Shown here: positions 1 to 13,596 of the stretch, piece after piece
How positions within the stretch are numbered: the stretch's first letter is position 1
How the letters are laid out: the number at the start of each line of letters is the position of its first letter
From: Eimeria necatrix
Lineage: Eukaryota; Apicomplexa; Conoidasida; Eucoccidiorida; Eimeriidae
DNA length: 64,000 nucleotides
Assembly (NCBI RefSeq): GCF_000499385.1
Contig: NW_013654840.1
Span: 24,201 to 88,200 of the forward strand
Direction of reading: 5' to 3'
Notes under the pieces: generated by a model
Told to the model about the DNA's origin: nothing
Seen by the model: the letters and a program-made list of their open reading frames with translations, nothing else
The model's database searches: none
Translations under genes and position numbers: made by a program

Positions 1-3
1 GAG

Positions 4-2031
4 ATGAACAGGCAAAGCAACAGCGGCAATGGCGCCTTCAGAGCTCCAGGTGGGAGAGGAAGCTCCATCGATGCTCTTTACCGGGATTTTGCAAGAGAAC
101 GACTGAAGAGGAGCTTCACCCGTTTATCCTCCGCTATGAGCTCTTCAGTTTCCCGTGGGCAAATGGATGAGTCCGGAAATGATGTAAGCACTTTGTAGTT
201 GTCTTTGCGCAGTAGTTTGCCGAACGATGGTGTCCACGCCATTCAGCTCACTCTAAAGATGTTTTTTACAGCAATCAGTATCTGTAGCACGTGGACCTTC
301 TTTTTGTGTGCTTGTTCACAAAAGGCGGATATCTTGGACACTTCTCCTGCCGGCGCTGGCAAAAGAGCAATTACTGCATTGAGGCAACTTGAGCAGAGTT
401 CCCGTCTAATACACACGCAGTTGCGGAGCTTGCAACGTGCGACTGAAACTTGGGATAAAATGGCGTCTCTGATGGAGCCTGAGTTGGGAAAGGGAGCAAA
501 CCAGGGCCTGATAGCGGGAACAAGTTTTTTCGACGGACATTTTGGCACTGGTAGTTGGCAATTGTTTGAGCAGGATCCAGTAGTGCCTCACGCTGCTATG
601 ACTGACGTTCAGCGTGAGGAGGCGGAGCGAGCAGCAAAAGCTGCAAGTCAACAGCGCGAGTCACAGATGAACGCTCTTCGGCAGCTACTGGAACACGTAG
701 AGAAAGCTTGTGGTGAGCTTGCAGTAGGTCGTTTTTTGGCCTTTTTGCTGTGGTGTTTTTTTGCGGATTGCTCTGGTATCGATGGGGCCAAAGATGTTTG
801 TTGAGCTACAGCATTTTCACTTTGAAGCATTCTTAAAAAGCATTGGAAATGCAACATGCTTAGCTGCCCCATGTAAGCATTTTGTTTGTTTCAGAAAGCC
901 AGGAGCTCTTCAGGAAATCTTCTGCAGTTTGTTTTGCCCTGGACACATATGATACTGTCGCGGAGATCTGGTCGAGCTGTGCTCCATTAACGCCGCTGAT
1001 CGCGCCTGTGGCACTTGCATCTCTTGTTTGTGTTTTGTAAGGCACACTGCACAGTTCGCTGATAGGGGTTTAGTGCACATGCAAGAACTGGCCGCGCGCT
1101 GAACTAAGATGTCATTTCTGATGCCTTGATTCATCTGATAAAGCACTCTAGACGAGCGGGATCGCATTGTACTTCGCACGTTCTTTTTTTGCGCAGGGCC
1201 TACGAATTTTGTGCCATAGGGTCTACAGAATTGGCAGCCCAGAGTCTGGCCAGCCTTTTGGTTCATGCAGGCTTCGAAAAAGTTGACGCAAAATTTCAGG
1301 AGCGAAACTTACGTTTTTCGCTCCTTTATGAATCAATGCTTGAAAATAAAAATCTCATAGAGAGAATTGCCGTGAAGATAATTGCACTCGTACTTGACCA
1401 TGACACTCCCAGAGCAAGCCGTCAAACTGCTTCGCAGCTTCAGGTGCCGAAGTATGAGCATTTGGGCCTGCCAGGGATGATGATCAAGGAAACGATGTTT
1501 GGTGACTCATCTTTGAGCGCGTCAGCTCACTCCGAAATGCCTCCGGTGACGACTGTGGCTCAACAGGCGATTTTGGCTATCCATGTACGTTTACATGACA
1601 AGCCTGTTTTCCACTGCTTCCGGAACTTGTGGCTACCACATGCGGAATTTGATGACCTTGCTGGCAGACTTTCTGACATTACTGCAAAGCTGTCTTGCTC
1701 ATTGTGGCGTCTGTAAATGCATGGGCTAAACATTTTATGTGAAATTGTTCAGGAGGCTGGAGGCCAACGGGGAGACCCCGTGTTTCTAGAGCGCGAAGCA
1801 GAACAAGAGAGGGACAGGAGAATGTCCAGCAAGAGCCGGATTCTGCTGCGGAAACTAGGCTTTGTAATTATGGAGCTTCGCATACACATGAACAAGTTGC
1901 TTGCGTGCTGCATAGCAATGAGTGAGCTTGGATGCACACGTAGGGCTTGGGAATGCATCAGTGAGTTTAAGTCGCGAGCGAGAGAAATTTTGAGCCAGCC
2001 AGCCAGCAATGATGGGTCAACAGCAGACTGA
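4..2031 (+). CDS. Five-exon gene, conserved-looking helical protein of unknown function
   Basis: I do not recognise this protein. Exons chain in frame as 4-183, 325-723, 903-1036, 1197-1584 and 1753-2031, with GT donors and AG acceptors at every junction, giving about 459 residues if the ATG at 4 is the true start. The window edge is only three bases upstream, so an earlier start or exon cannot be excluded. The N-terminus is basic and Ser/Gly-rich. Exon 2 is charged and probably helical. Exons 3-4 form a long alpha-helical stretch around LAYEFCAIGSTELAAQSLAS, and the last exon is rich in Arg and Glu. I see no signal peptide or catalytic motif. Open reading across four splice junctions is the main support for its reality. 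Exon 3 uses the acceptor ending at 902 rather than the pyrimidine-rich one ending at 894, because only the former keeps the frame. Confidence 0.6.
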
Positions 2032-4324
2032 CTGATGCCCAACAAAGTGTGGTGCACCGTATTAATTAAGTCGCCTTTTGTAGTTCTCAAGTTTCTCATT
2101 TTTTTTCTCTTTTTGCTCCACACTTGAGTGAAGCATTCATGCTTTTTGCGAGTTTTTGGTCAATTCCTAAACATGCATGCCGCAGAAAATATGAAAGCGG
2201 TCTGCTTCCCATTTGCACAGACGTTTGCAGCTCACCTTGGAGGCTGCGAGACTTCCAGACAGTTACACGGCTTGGTAGCTTGTTAAGAGCCTCGGAAGTC
2301 TGGTGGAAACAGTTCCGTGTTCCCACACTTTAAATGAAAGTTTGAGATGCGAAGCGGCTCTAGAGTAGTCGGGAAGCAGCATATCAGCGGAGCAGCAACA
2401 GATCTGCGCGGAGCAGCTTATGAAAATGCTGTATCAACAACACTGCAACACATGATCGTATCTGAAGCCTGCTGAGAAGAAATTTGTTGTACAGTACCCT
2501 GAATTGCTGCTAATTTAGACAGAAGCTTATTCTTCCAAAGCCATAAGCAGCTCGCCTTGAAGGATATTATTCAGTCTATGAACACGTTTTCACCCTGCGA
2601 ATGTCGGAATGCCCACCGGCGTAGTATAGAGGGGTACATGTGGCTGCGGCTGGAGCTACTGTGTCGTCGCCAGTTGTTCAAGCTCAGGCAAATCGGTCAC
2701 GGGATGGGAAAGAACTCCATAGATCATGTGGAGAGAGAAGTACATCAGGCCTGTGGCTGTGCGCAACTGTTTTTTCACTGAATACCGAGTAACATGCAGA
2801 ACAAGGTGCGTACACTTGAAAACAGTGGCTCTGGCTAGTCATGACAAGTGCTCTTGCATTGAAGGACGGAATGTATAGAGCATTTTGCATAGGAGCAACA
2901 GAGGTATCCTATTGATTCGCCAACTGAATATGAATTCTCAGAACATCGACGTACAGGTAGATTTAGTTACCTAAGGCAGTCAGTAAATATGGAGTCGTTA
3001 TTCAAACCCTTCTACCAAGAGTTCTCCAGCAGGAGTACAGTGACCTTCCTATTGTGTAGAACTGTTCTCAATAGTTCACTAGTTTCCTTGGATGCAATAT
3101 AGCGTCAGAAACTCAAGCGGATGTTGCACGCTAGGTCGCTACGGCTGACGCGGCTGCGCTGGATGTGTAAAGAGGTCCTTTGACAGGCCATTTGTTCCCT
3201 TTTACTGTGTGAAACGGATGTTGTGCCGCAACACCTGAAGACTAGCGGTCCGTTCCTATCTTTGCTCCCACAGGCCCGCCTGCGAACAGTATTTCCGCCG
3301 TGCACCAGCCCGTTGTAGGACATAACTCGGACTTGCCAATCAAATATATGCATGTTAAGCAACGGAAACCCACAGTATGAAGATTTTCCTTGCAACCTAA
3401 GGAGCATGGACCCTTTCGCCGAACGCTCGTTAGCGCATCAGTAGAATTTTGCATTGGCTCCTTCGCAGCATACAAAATGCGCCTGGTTCACTTCAGAAAC
3501 AGCCAATAGCTTGTTGCATCATTTTTCCCAGACCGGTTCACGAAGACAGTGAATAAAGAGTAATTTTAGAGTCCCATTGACACATTATACAGCGCACGAC
3601 TCCCCGCCACCGGCGCATAGATCTCTAGAACCGGCATGATGCCATTAGAGCAAACTTTGCTAGTGGTGCACTGCAACCCACCTCACAATATAGTTTGGCG
3701 TAACATGGAGACATGAATATAAGAAGATGCCTTTTGAAATTTAACTCTCTAAGTACAGGGTGCCGGTATCTGGTGCAGCCGAAGTCCCAACGGAGACGAA
3801 AGGCAAAGGATTTCGCTTGGTGGGTCGGAGGAAAGCACCGTTCCTTACTAGTTTCCGCAAGGTTTTATTTAATTAACTGTAAAAAATTAACGGATGCCTG
3901 TAATTCGTGCAGGAGGTTAGCCAACTGCTAAAATGGAGGCGACGTTTTAGGGCCGCAGCTGCTCGATCTCACCCAGAGCGTTGAGGGCTTGTATGCAGAC
4001 GAGGCTCGCACATCCTTCTGCAGGGAACGCAGAGGTATCCAGAGCATACACCTCCATTTGCTGAGGAATATTGTGCCCATACTATATCACAGAAGAGACA
4101 AGCAAGGCCGTATGCCTTCGCAAGCTCGGCAAGTTTCGCGTTGTCCGCGCCTTCACCAATTAGTGCTGTTTTCCTCACTGCAATGAGACGGCGTCAAACC
4201 TTTCCTCCAGTAGTTTTCTAGAAATATTGCTGGCGTGGGTGATGGCGTCGTGGCTCGGAGAGCTATGCGTGTAAACTGGCTCATATGTTCGCTATAGTGG
4301 TGAGGTACTAGGAGGATACTCGAA
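2032..4324. other. Intergenic region, no gene supported
   Basis: Only short uncorroborated open frames (60-100 codons) occur here on both strands. None shows splice-linked continuity, a recognisable domain or a codon pattern that sets it apart. It should hold the 3' UTR of the upstream gene and the promoter of the HAD phosphatase gene. I see no repeat or RNA gene. Confidence 0.5.
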
Positions 4325-5953
4325 ATGCGTGAGGGGAACTCAACGCCAGGTATTGTTTCAATGCAGAAGTGGACTCTCGCCAGCGCATCTCCAGGTCTGC
4401 CGTTCGCGCCCCACACGCTTTCACCGAACGTGAAAAACCCGCAGAGTCATCGCCTGACCTGCCTAACCTGGTCAGGTGATGCAAATACGGGCCAGCTGCG
4501 CCGTGCATCTTTGGAACGCAGCAGCAAGCAGGCCTTCCGCGCAGAAAACTGGATAAGGTCCTTTAGCTGGCTCCTGATACTCCTTATATTTGCTTCAATG
4601 GCGTTGCCATCCACGGCAGCAGAAAGCAGTTTCAGCAAAGGCACCACGGCGCTCCGACTGAAGAAGCTTCTCTGCAAGGCCTTGTCGGCAAAAGAACCAT
4701 GCACAGCTCTTGCTGACGCTGTGAAAACAGGTGGCATTCGTGTCATTGCTGTTGACTTCGATCTAACCATGATCACTGTGCATTCAGGCAAGTGCACCCG
4801 CGCACACAGTGCGGAAATCTCCATTAAGCCATGACTCTTTATGCGGGTTTTCACCGGCAGTCTAGCCGATCACTGCATGTGTCTAGGTGTAAGCTAGCTA
4901 ATACTTGCATACCTGTGGAGCGGACTGTGGCTGTTGGGGAGTGTTGGAGAAAGCCTGACGCCTTTGGTGCGTTCTTCTTACCAGGTGGCAGCGCTTCGAA
5001 TGTGCCAGATAACCCAATATTTACGTCCCTCTCTCCTGACTTTGATGCGTTCGCGTCGGCGGCCACTTCTCGCGGGATTCCTATTGCCGTGGTGACCTTT
5101 GGAGGTGAATTTCTGTAGACTGAAGTGGAGCTCATGCTTGTTACTTGTAGCAGCTGCTGCAAGTCCTCGCGGTGCTATTAAAGCACACGCTGACGCTGTT
5201 TAGGTGGATAATGCGTGCAGATCCAAGGGCTATCGCATCACGTCCAGACCGCATTGCAGGCGAGCCGCTAGTGCAACGTGTGCTTGAAGGAAGCGCTGCC
5301 TCGTTCAAAGTAGACGCGGTGTTTCCCTTTTATCCCCCGTGAGCTTCTTGGCTGAGGAATGACTACTTCGAAAACGCATGGTTTGCGTCAGTGAGGAGGC
5401 AGAGCATTTGCACTAGTGCTTCATTTTTGGAGGCTTTTACTAAGTGAAGAAAGACTCTTGGCTGTGATACAACTTACGCCCTGCCTGTTTTTTGTGATTC
5501 GCCTCGTATTTTCAGGCTTTATCAGTGGCCAGCTGACTACAAGGTCTTGGGTTTAAAGGAACCTATGCCTTTTAGCAAGTCATTTCACATAAGCAAGGTT
5601 GGTCTTCGATGCTAGTCATGTGTTGCTGCTTTCGTTCAGGCTGGTGGGTGGGTGGGGTGCATTGTTCAGCAAGAAGTGCAGCTGAACAGGCTTACCCAAT
5701 TTTTTAAATCGATATTTTGGGGCCCACGGCACCAGTGAATAGTGACTGCGCATGCTGCTGTTGTAAGCACGCATGCGTGAAATAGTCATGCGCTTGCGCG
5801 AAGGTTCTTGAGCACTTCGGCGTCTCAAAGGAACAGGTGCTGCTCATTGACGATGACCCAAACAACTGTTCGGCATTTGCAGCAGAAGGAGGCGTTTCAC
5901 TCAGAGTTGCTGGCGACCGCGGATTCGATTGCGCAAACCTAGAAGTCGTTTAG
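4325..5953 (+). CDS. HAD-superfamily phosphatase-like protein with N-terminal hydrophobic segment
   Basis: Exons 4325-4787, 4985-5104, 5221-5338, 5516-5597 and 5804-5953 chain in frame to 310 residues. Residues near 140-150 contain DFDLTMI, the HAD motif I (DxDxT) with nucleophile and acid/base aspartates. It is followed by the cap-side HSGG, a middle segment with IPIAVVTFGD (motif II-like), and LLIDDDPNNCSAFAAEGG near the C-terminus, the motif IV acidic pair. This set supports a Mg-dependent phosphohydrolase; the substrate is unknown. A hydrophobic stretch (SWLLILLIFASMALPSTAA) at about residues 80-98 could be a signal anchor if translation starts at 4325, or a signal peptide if a downstream start is used. 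Intron 1 begins with GC rather than GT: the frame needs exon 1 to end at 4787, whereas the nearby GT would create an early stop. Exon 3 starts after the AG at 5219-5220, which restores the codon for Asp in FGD. Confidence 0.8.
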
Positions 5954-7978
5954 ACCCACCTCTCCACCTGTCTATCATTGCTCTCACGGTGCTGACAGTG
6001 AAGACTTCTAGAAAGACTGCTCGTTTACTTCACGCGTGTTCATCTGGTGACAAGCCCTGTAGACCTTCACGACAGACTTCGAGTTCGCGTTGCCATTCAG
6101 CTGTTGCGTCTGCTGACGCCGATATTTGCGGATTTGTTTAAATGCGCTTGCATAGTTGTTCTAGGGGCTTCACTGCTTGTTATGCACCACTGGATGTCTC
6201 GCTAAATGTGCTCATTGCTGGGGGGGCAACCAGACAAGAGTCCGGCTGTTCCTGCGGCACTAACGGGCGGTGAATCCCACCTGTTGTGTCAGCAGCTACT
6301 TTTTATTAGCTCGGAATTACTTTGTTTTTATGGTAGACAAAGTGGGAGTTTGTAGGGCATCTTAGCAAGAGGAAGTTGGGAAGTGCTGTACTGCCGTTCG
6401 CACCATTGCAGCTACGCAGTACTACGAAGACCTGAATATTACTGCCAGCGCATGAATACTTATGACATTTAAAGGTAGCCAGTCCTTCGTACTCGCAGAG
6501 CAGCTCACCGCTGGAGATAACACGGAAAGGGGCGCTCCGCACACCACAGCGGTAGCTCTATGCCTCAGAGCGCAAAGCCAATAGACGGTCAGCTGCTGGA
6601 GCACAGAGCTTCTTGCACTATACGTACACGTGTGCGGGAGTCAGCTTATCGATTTTCTGGGGACTGCACGCCGTCTGACTGTTTATTTCCGGCCAACACA
6701 CAGCCGCGCTAAACGGCTTCATGGACACGGTTGACATCCGTCAAACACAGAACACTGCTTGCCACCCAAGAAGTGCAAGCGCCTCGTTGCGCTGTTCCCC
6801 CAATAAAGTCCTTTCCCACATATTAAACCCAAGCAGCAATTAGAACTTCTACAGTACTGCTAACGCTTCCTCCATAGATGAGAACTCTGCCGAAAGGCAG
6901 TCACAGAGGCCCTGAGGGCACTACTCCGTGCGTACCTAGCAAGAAATTGCTCTGTAGCCCATTGTGGACGACAGCGAACAAACACATTCATTCCTTCTTC
7001 GAGACAAAGGAACTACCCAATATTTTCGAGTGGTGCTTAACAAAAGCGGCATCTTTGGGATGCCATAGTGTCCTGCTTCGTTGAGGCTCCGCCACTGGAG
7101 TAACGTAGTATGACAGGCGCTTCTTTCCGAATATTTCAAAAATGGCCTTCTGATTTCCCCTGTCTAGCCCTTCCGCGGAGATTCTAGATGGTATCCATCC
7201 TCTAGTCTGCCTTATGGAAGTACGATTTTTTCGGCGCCCTGTCAAGTCCCGACTCAGATGCTCTACGTTTCTGGCCGTCGAATAGCATAGCCAGGCCAAC
7301 ATCACCACCTCTCCGTTGTTGCTGCTGCTGTTGCAGCTGCTGCCACTGCGTTGACACCAGTGCATTCCAGAGTTCAACTACAGCAGCACAACATAAAACT
7401 ATGCCTGCTGAGACGACAGGCCGGCTATAGCTTTCTGACCCACAATGGAGAGACAGACTGTCTAAGTACTCGAGTTTACGTGGAAGGTGTGCCTAATTTT
7501 TTTAGCGGACCTGGATCAATTTTTGAATGCTTGATCTTTTCTCGGTAGGTAATGCAGAGCATGCCTCTCCAGAAGTCGAGCCCTTCTGTTCCGTCTGTTT
7601 AAATGAGTCTTGTGGAGGCGAACAGTTTTCCTTCTGAACCGCATTTGTCTCTGCTGCTGCTGTTGCAATCGCACCAAAACTATGGCGTTGCTGCTCTTGC
7701 CACAAGAGGGCCTCTCTAAGCTGCCTGCAGCGTGCACAAATAAACATAGAACAATGATAAATTTGCGACTGCAAAGTTCGTTCCGACACTAAAGTCGGAA
7801 GTGCTGGAGCAGTCGCAGCGGTTCCTACCTATCGCCAAGACCGTACATGCTCAATCTTCGTTTCAACATTTTCCACACGTCATGATGACAGCTGCTCCTT
7901 TGAAGCTGCTTATCTGCTTATACACGCTGGCTAGCAGCAGTGCTTAGTACGATTTGACACGCTTGTTACCGTTTTGGG
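5954..7978. other. Intergenic region between convergent genes
   Basis: This stretch separates the 3' ends of the HAD phosphatase gene and the Ctf4-like gene. It contains short CTG/CAG runs (for example 7315-7345 and 7650-7670) and only fragmentary open frames. I see nothing in it that supports a gene. Confidence 0.5.
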
Positions 7979-10900
7979 TTAAGGTACCAGAGCCACTGAG
8001 AGTATTCTGAGAATTCTATTAACATACTCTGCTTGGAGCCGCGTATCTGAATCTAGAAGCGAACGAGCATGCTGGGGGGCGTTTTCGTTCTTCAGTCTCA
8101 GCGCCATTTCCTTGGCTACGCCATGAAGCTGCAAATACGAAGCATCCAGCCAACTCGTGCATTTACATGAAACGGCGTGGAATTCTGATGGTACTTCACC
8201 GCACAAGTCATATCCTTCTTGGTCCCCGTACAAGCGGTGGTATGAAGTAGAGAGACAGTGGGGGTTCTCAAACATGACGCCTGCAGCTGGTGGGTAATGA
8301 GAAAGTTCCGCTCACAGACGATGTAGCAACGCGACATAGTGCCTATGTGCTGATTCAGGGCCTTTGCCGAAAATTTGGCCCCTCACCCTTTTGTCATCTG
8401 TACACTTAGCGAAGCCTCTCAGGCAGTATTTGTCGTGCCGTTTGCTAAGAAGCTGAAGCTTTCTTTGAGCTTCCCTGGCCTCAGCATCCCCTTCGGCGCC
8501 ACCAACGGTTGACCCTCCACATATGCTAACAAAATGATTCAGTTGTCTGATGGCCATTTCCTGTTGAAACCTCAGCTCGTCATATTGCGGCCAGGGAACG
8601 AGCGCGGCATCCCCTCCCCCATCTCCAACCCCTTTGAGTTGTTTATCCTGCCGTAGAAGCCTCTGCCACCGACTGTATTTCCAGAGGTCAGGCGAGGGTA
8701 TGCGGAGAGGGATATGCTCCATTGTGTACCCGAAAAAAGCATCGGCAACGGAACAATCAGGAAACGAGAGACCTTCTTCATTCGCCTTTAGACGGACGAC
8801 ACCCAATTCCCCCTGAAGCAATAAAACACATGAAGTAACCAGGAGAACAAACTCCTAAAAGAAAACGAATAAAACGTAAAGAAGACAATAGAGGCGACGC
8901 TGAGAAAAAGAAACTTATCTGATCTCACTGACTTTCGTTTCGTCGATAATAATTGGGAATAGAGGCGCCGTGGCTGACGCTTCCCTAAGCGAGCATAGCT
9001 TCACCCATCTGAATGCGTATGACAGCCCTCCAACACTCGTGGAGGCAACCGGTAGCAGCCCGCGAACGATTCCTAAGCCAAGTACAATTAGAAAACAGAA
9101 ACACGGTTATGGTCGCTGCACTTCATGAAGCATAGGAACTCGAGTTTCCACGGGTCACCTAGCCCGAGATCTATTCCGTGCATACCTGCACGTACTGCCA
9201 GTTAAGTCCTACGATATCCTGATTGGCAGGGACGTTACGGGACTAAACTTGCCCGAAGTATCCTTCACTGCGGGCATTCCTCCAGGAGAAACACTGATCC
9301 AATCTAGTGGGGAACCCACGTCGAAGAAACCTGAAAATGCATAAAGGCAAAGAGTGGCCGCAAAAGCTTCCAAAAACTTGCATGAAATCTCATACTGACC
9401 ACGCAGTGGGCCTTCGCGTCTACGTTGCTTCACGATAAGCCTAACCAGCACCTAACCTTCATGAATAATGTCCACTTCCGGAATACAAGCGGCTGCGGCA
9501 GGCGGAGCTGCCAATCGCCTCTTTAAACAAGAAATAGGCAGACGAAATGCGGCATTTTCGCACGCTGGGCTCGGGTGAACATGCATCACGTAGCAATACA
9601 GCTGCAAAAACCCTTCGCTGCTTCCTGTTTGTGTCACAACGATCAGCAATTGCTGAGAACCACACAGCGAAACAGGCTTCCCAAACACATCAGCTGTGTA
9701 TAGCAGTGTCCCTCCCAATGTGAAGATGCGCAGCGTCCTGAAGCAACAAGTTACAGGACATGCATGCACCTGGGTTGCAGATAATGTAACTGCAGCCGAT
9801 GAAATGGGACATGCTTTCGCATGCATTCGCAGAAGGGCAACCACCTCCAATAAAATGCCGATTGCATTCTCGTTGGTACTGCGGGCTCCAGTGCCTAAGT
9901 GCGATGCCTAAGCGGCTAAACGGCATCCGGCAAAACTGTGAGCGCCCTTATGTTAATAATTAGACCTGCCTCTCTTCAGTGACTGCGGCCACGAATGAAT
10001 CCCCTGCAGCGACGGCAACAATCTCCTCTCCCTCCGAAAAATGTTTCAGCCACGAACCCGCATCCAAAAAGGAGCTTCGCACAGTAAACACAGCATGCAA
10101 TCATTATGGAGTGGTTCATGATGAGCAGAAAGCTCTGCGCACCAATCAAATGACGCGCCTCCTTGCTGTGTGAGGACCGGGAATTACGGAGTCAAGAGGA
10201 ACGGCGGAAGAGTCCTACCGGAACTCTAAGACGCTGTGATTGGAGCCTGACGCAGCCAAGACAACACCAGCTCTACCTGCAAAACAAGCAGCAAAAGCTC
10301 CCATTCGCCAAACAACCCCTTAGTATTGAGCGATGCAACACCTATCTACTGCACCCATGCCGTAGCGATTGCACCCGCGCCGCAGCAGTAGCGATTCACT
10401 TTACTTACAGAGAGCTGCAGCTGACGAATTTTGCAAATCTGTCAACTTTCTGTGAGCCGTGCCATCAGCAACAGCACCAGGCGAGAAATTAAAGACATCA
10501 AGCACAGAGTTGTCGGCAGTCACAGTCTTGGTTATATGCCCTAGATGAGTCCAAAACAAACACCTGAAGGAGCAGCACTGGAGACAAGCGGGCACCTTGC
10601 CATGAACCTAACGTCCACTATCTCACACAGTGACAAAACAGAAAGAGAGCCTCATTAGCCGCCTTCGTATGGGCATGCACATGCAAAAAGTACAACGCAA
10701 CAGTGAAGCTTCTGGAGTCTTTTGTGGTGGCTGCAAAATGTTTGGCATAGAAAAGCCTCAAACAAATAGGACTGTAGTGTGCAAAGACGGATGCTTTTTC
10801 GCACCACGGCTTTCCTGCTTCTAGTGGCTTGGGCCCACCACCTGGATGAACAATCGGCTGTTTAATATAGTGCTGCCTCTTGAACAGTGAATTTATCATT

Positions 10901-13596
10901 GCCTGAGCCTCTTGCAACTCGGACCGTAGAGCAATAATGCTCGATGCGACAGTTTCAGCATCCCCAGCGTCAAGCCCCTCTCCGTCTACTGACGTCCTGC
11001 GGAAGCCCCCAGTCTCAGTACCGCTACTTTCACTCTCCTCTTCAGCTCCAGTTAGCGGCCGTTTCCGGCGCTTCCGACTGTGTTTCTTGGGGGGAGCTGC
11101 ACGCATGATCGCACATGAATATAAACCAATAAAAGGATGTGACCAGCATGCCCTTCTCAGTATGATGTAAGCATGACCGCGGGCAACACATCACATATCA
11201 TCATACAAGCACTCGACACCGTTTCGGTCCTTGCCTCTATATATCTACCCAATTCAGTGTTAGTGAAAAGAAGAGCGTTCGCGCCGCAAATTTGTGTAGG
11301 AACGTTGTCATAAGTGGTTCAGGTTGCAGCACCCTCCATTTTGAACACACGCTCAGCAGGCAGACAATGTTTGCTCAAATACTTGAAGGCGCCCATCTTC
11401 AAACAACATGAGCGTGGCTGCGCTTGCTATCAAAGGAATTCACAGATGCAATTCAGCCAACGAAAATGCTTGTCTGCCTGCGTACTTCTCTCCTCGGGCT
11501 CCATTCCGTCAAAAAGTTCATTCCCCTCCGCCTCGTTTTCCGATTCTTCAGCGGAGGCTTCCGCAGCCTCCCGACTCAGGAATGCTTCGACTGAACTCGC
11601 AGATGCTTTGCTGCCTACACATAGAATGATGACACATGGCGCAGCACAAGCCGTTAAATGTAGCTAGTACTTTTCCAACAGCTCAATAGGGAATCGCACC
11701 CCTAAACTTACAAAAGCTCGAACCGATGCACGTAAACAGAGGAAGCAAGCGCCCATGCGCCCACGTGGCCACATAAGAAGCACTTATGTTTTGGACGCAT
11801 TCTTTCAACATGTCAGCTATTCCAGCAACGGGATGAAGAAACGTGCGAATGACCTGCCGCCGTCCACCGAAGTCCATTGATGAGCAGTGGTTCCAACACA
11901 GTTCCACTCACTTTTCACACCCTCGGCCTCCTCCTCGTCTGCCAAAGGAGTCTTTGAATTCTGGCTCGTCTGCTTGTCAACAGTGGGTGAGGCGACAGGA
12001 GCCTGTGCCGCTGAACGAGCTGCATTGCAGAGGTCTTCAGAGGACAGGCAGAGTAAGCCAAGAGTACCATCACTTCGAAGCAGCAGTAGGCAGGCAAACG
12101 GGGCAACGGCGGGAAGAAAGCAAATACCCTGCAACTGCGCCTTTCCGTCATCTGCAGATGGACAAAAGACACAAAATACCCACGAGAGAATCTGAGGAGG
12201 CCTTCCTAACTCATGTAACTCGACAATGAAATGGTGGAAGAAGTGCGCAAGTACAAGACAGTGGATCTGAGGGCACAAGTGGCTTATTTACTGCGTATTG
12301 TCATAAGCGGCTCCTCTTGTTGCATCCTCCAAACGCATATGGTGCCCCTGGTGGATACACCGCACATCAGCGGTTCGCCTTCCCCCTCATTGGGTCCGAC
12401 CGATACTCTACCATCGGCAATAAAACCAAAGTGCTGAACAAAAAGCAAAGGGAACGCGGCTTCGGTCTGAGGCAAGGACGGCGCCTCAGTTGCCTCCTCC
12501 CAAGCAGTTGATCTGGATGAACAGCGGAGCTGTAGAGCCCCTGGAAGCAGCAGTTTTTCCTCTTTAACCCTGCACGCAGAAAAGCGAAGCGCTGTTAGGA
12601 CAATTTTGGACCAGATAACCGGAACACAACAATGATGGGGTGGCTAACGAGGCACCGGCACTGCTGACAAAACAAACTTCACACCAAGCAGGTTGAGGTG
12701 GCGGCTCAGCAGATCCTGTAAGCTTCAAAGGAGAGAAGTCCTTCAAAACGCTAAACTGCCACCCATCACGCTTAAGCAGGACCAGGCGCCTTTTTCTGGT
12801 GCTGATGGCTGCATGGTCGCCTCGGGGGGACAGAGTGAGACGGCACCCTCCGTCCACGACGCTGTGCACAGTTCAGGCAGCGCAGCATTATATGCAGTCT
12901 AAAGCGTTGCACAGAGAAAGTGGCATAGCGAATGTATAGTTCGGTAATTCGTGAAAGGTCAGGTCCAACTCACGGGAATTCCGTTGTTTGGTTTCTGTCT
13001 GGCCATGATGCAACGGCAACTCCGTCGCTATACAGCACGACCACCATTAAAACCCATTTGCTGAGGCCTTCCTTAGTCTTGTCTGCGTCAGCCAGTCCTG
13101 TGTCATCCTTGCTGGTGACGTAGCAGCACGCAATATCGACAGGCTCGGCCATCCGGCAGCATAGGAGCTGCTTTGATGAGCCAGTGAGGGAACGTGGGAG
13201 CTTCTGTCCCCCGATCTCCCTTTGCTCTTGCTCCTTTACCTCGAGTAGCCATAACTGGCCGTTTGACAACCCTGCGAGCAGCTGGAGGGGCGCTTCATTC
13301 GTATGGGCCTCCGCTGAGGCCAAGGCCGTCACGCCGCAGTCGGCTGCCGACGCCGCAGCAATGGTCAGCTTGCAGCTCTCTAATTCTTCAGCCTTTTCGC
13401 GAGTTGGTAGCAGACGGTGAGCGATGACTGTGGACGACCCATTGAAGGTGAAAAAGTCCGCGGCGAGCGGCCTTTCTGCATGGTCGGAGGGGCCTTGAGG
13501 CGGGGAGCGGACAACGGAACACAGGCCCTTTGGATGAAATCCCGAGCCTCCACTGCTATACCACTTTACACTGCGTCCCTCTCCCTCTGCTTTCAT
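7979..13596 (-). CDS. Ctf4/WDHD1 (And-1) replisome adaptor homologue
   Basis: Ctf4/And-1 trimers tether DNA polymerase alpha-primase and other clients to the CMG helicase at nuclear replication forks. Minus-strand coding blocks run from about 13596 down to a stop at 7979. The N-terminal blocks (12974-13596, about 12570-12860, 12290-12470 and 11890-12250) read as degenerate beta-propeller blades, for example LLAGLSNGQLWLLEV and GVSTRGTICVWRM. An acidic/basic linker lies at 10870-11650 (KKHSRKRRKRPL followed by a Glu/Ser stretch). The SepB-type second propeller then follows: FWTHLGHITKTVTADNS at 10410-10580, LRIFTLGGTLLYTADVFGKP near 9700 and GSPLDWISVSPGGMP near 9300, in the order and spacing expected of WDHD1. 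The C-terminal part (8312-8821 and 7979-8280) is helical. No HMG box is seen, so it is closer to the fungal form. Exon ends are only partly resolved; the start at 13596 is uncertain because an acceptor-like site lies just upstream. Confidence 0.7.

Noticed and set aside
4788..4795. GT donor at 4792 for the first HAD intron
   Set aside because: It shifts the reading frame and gives a stop within exon 2, whereas the GC donor keeps the HSGG motif and the full frame.
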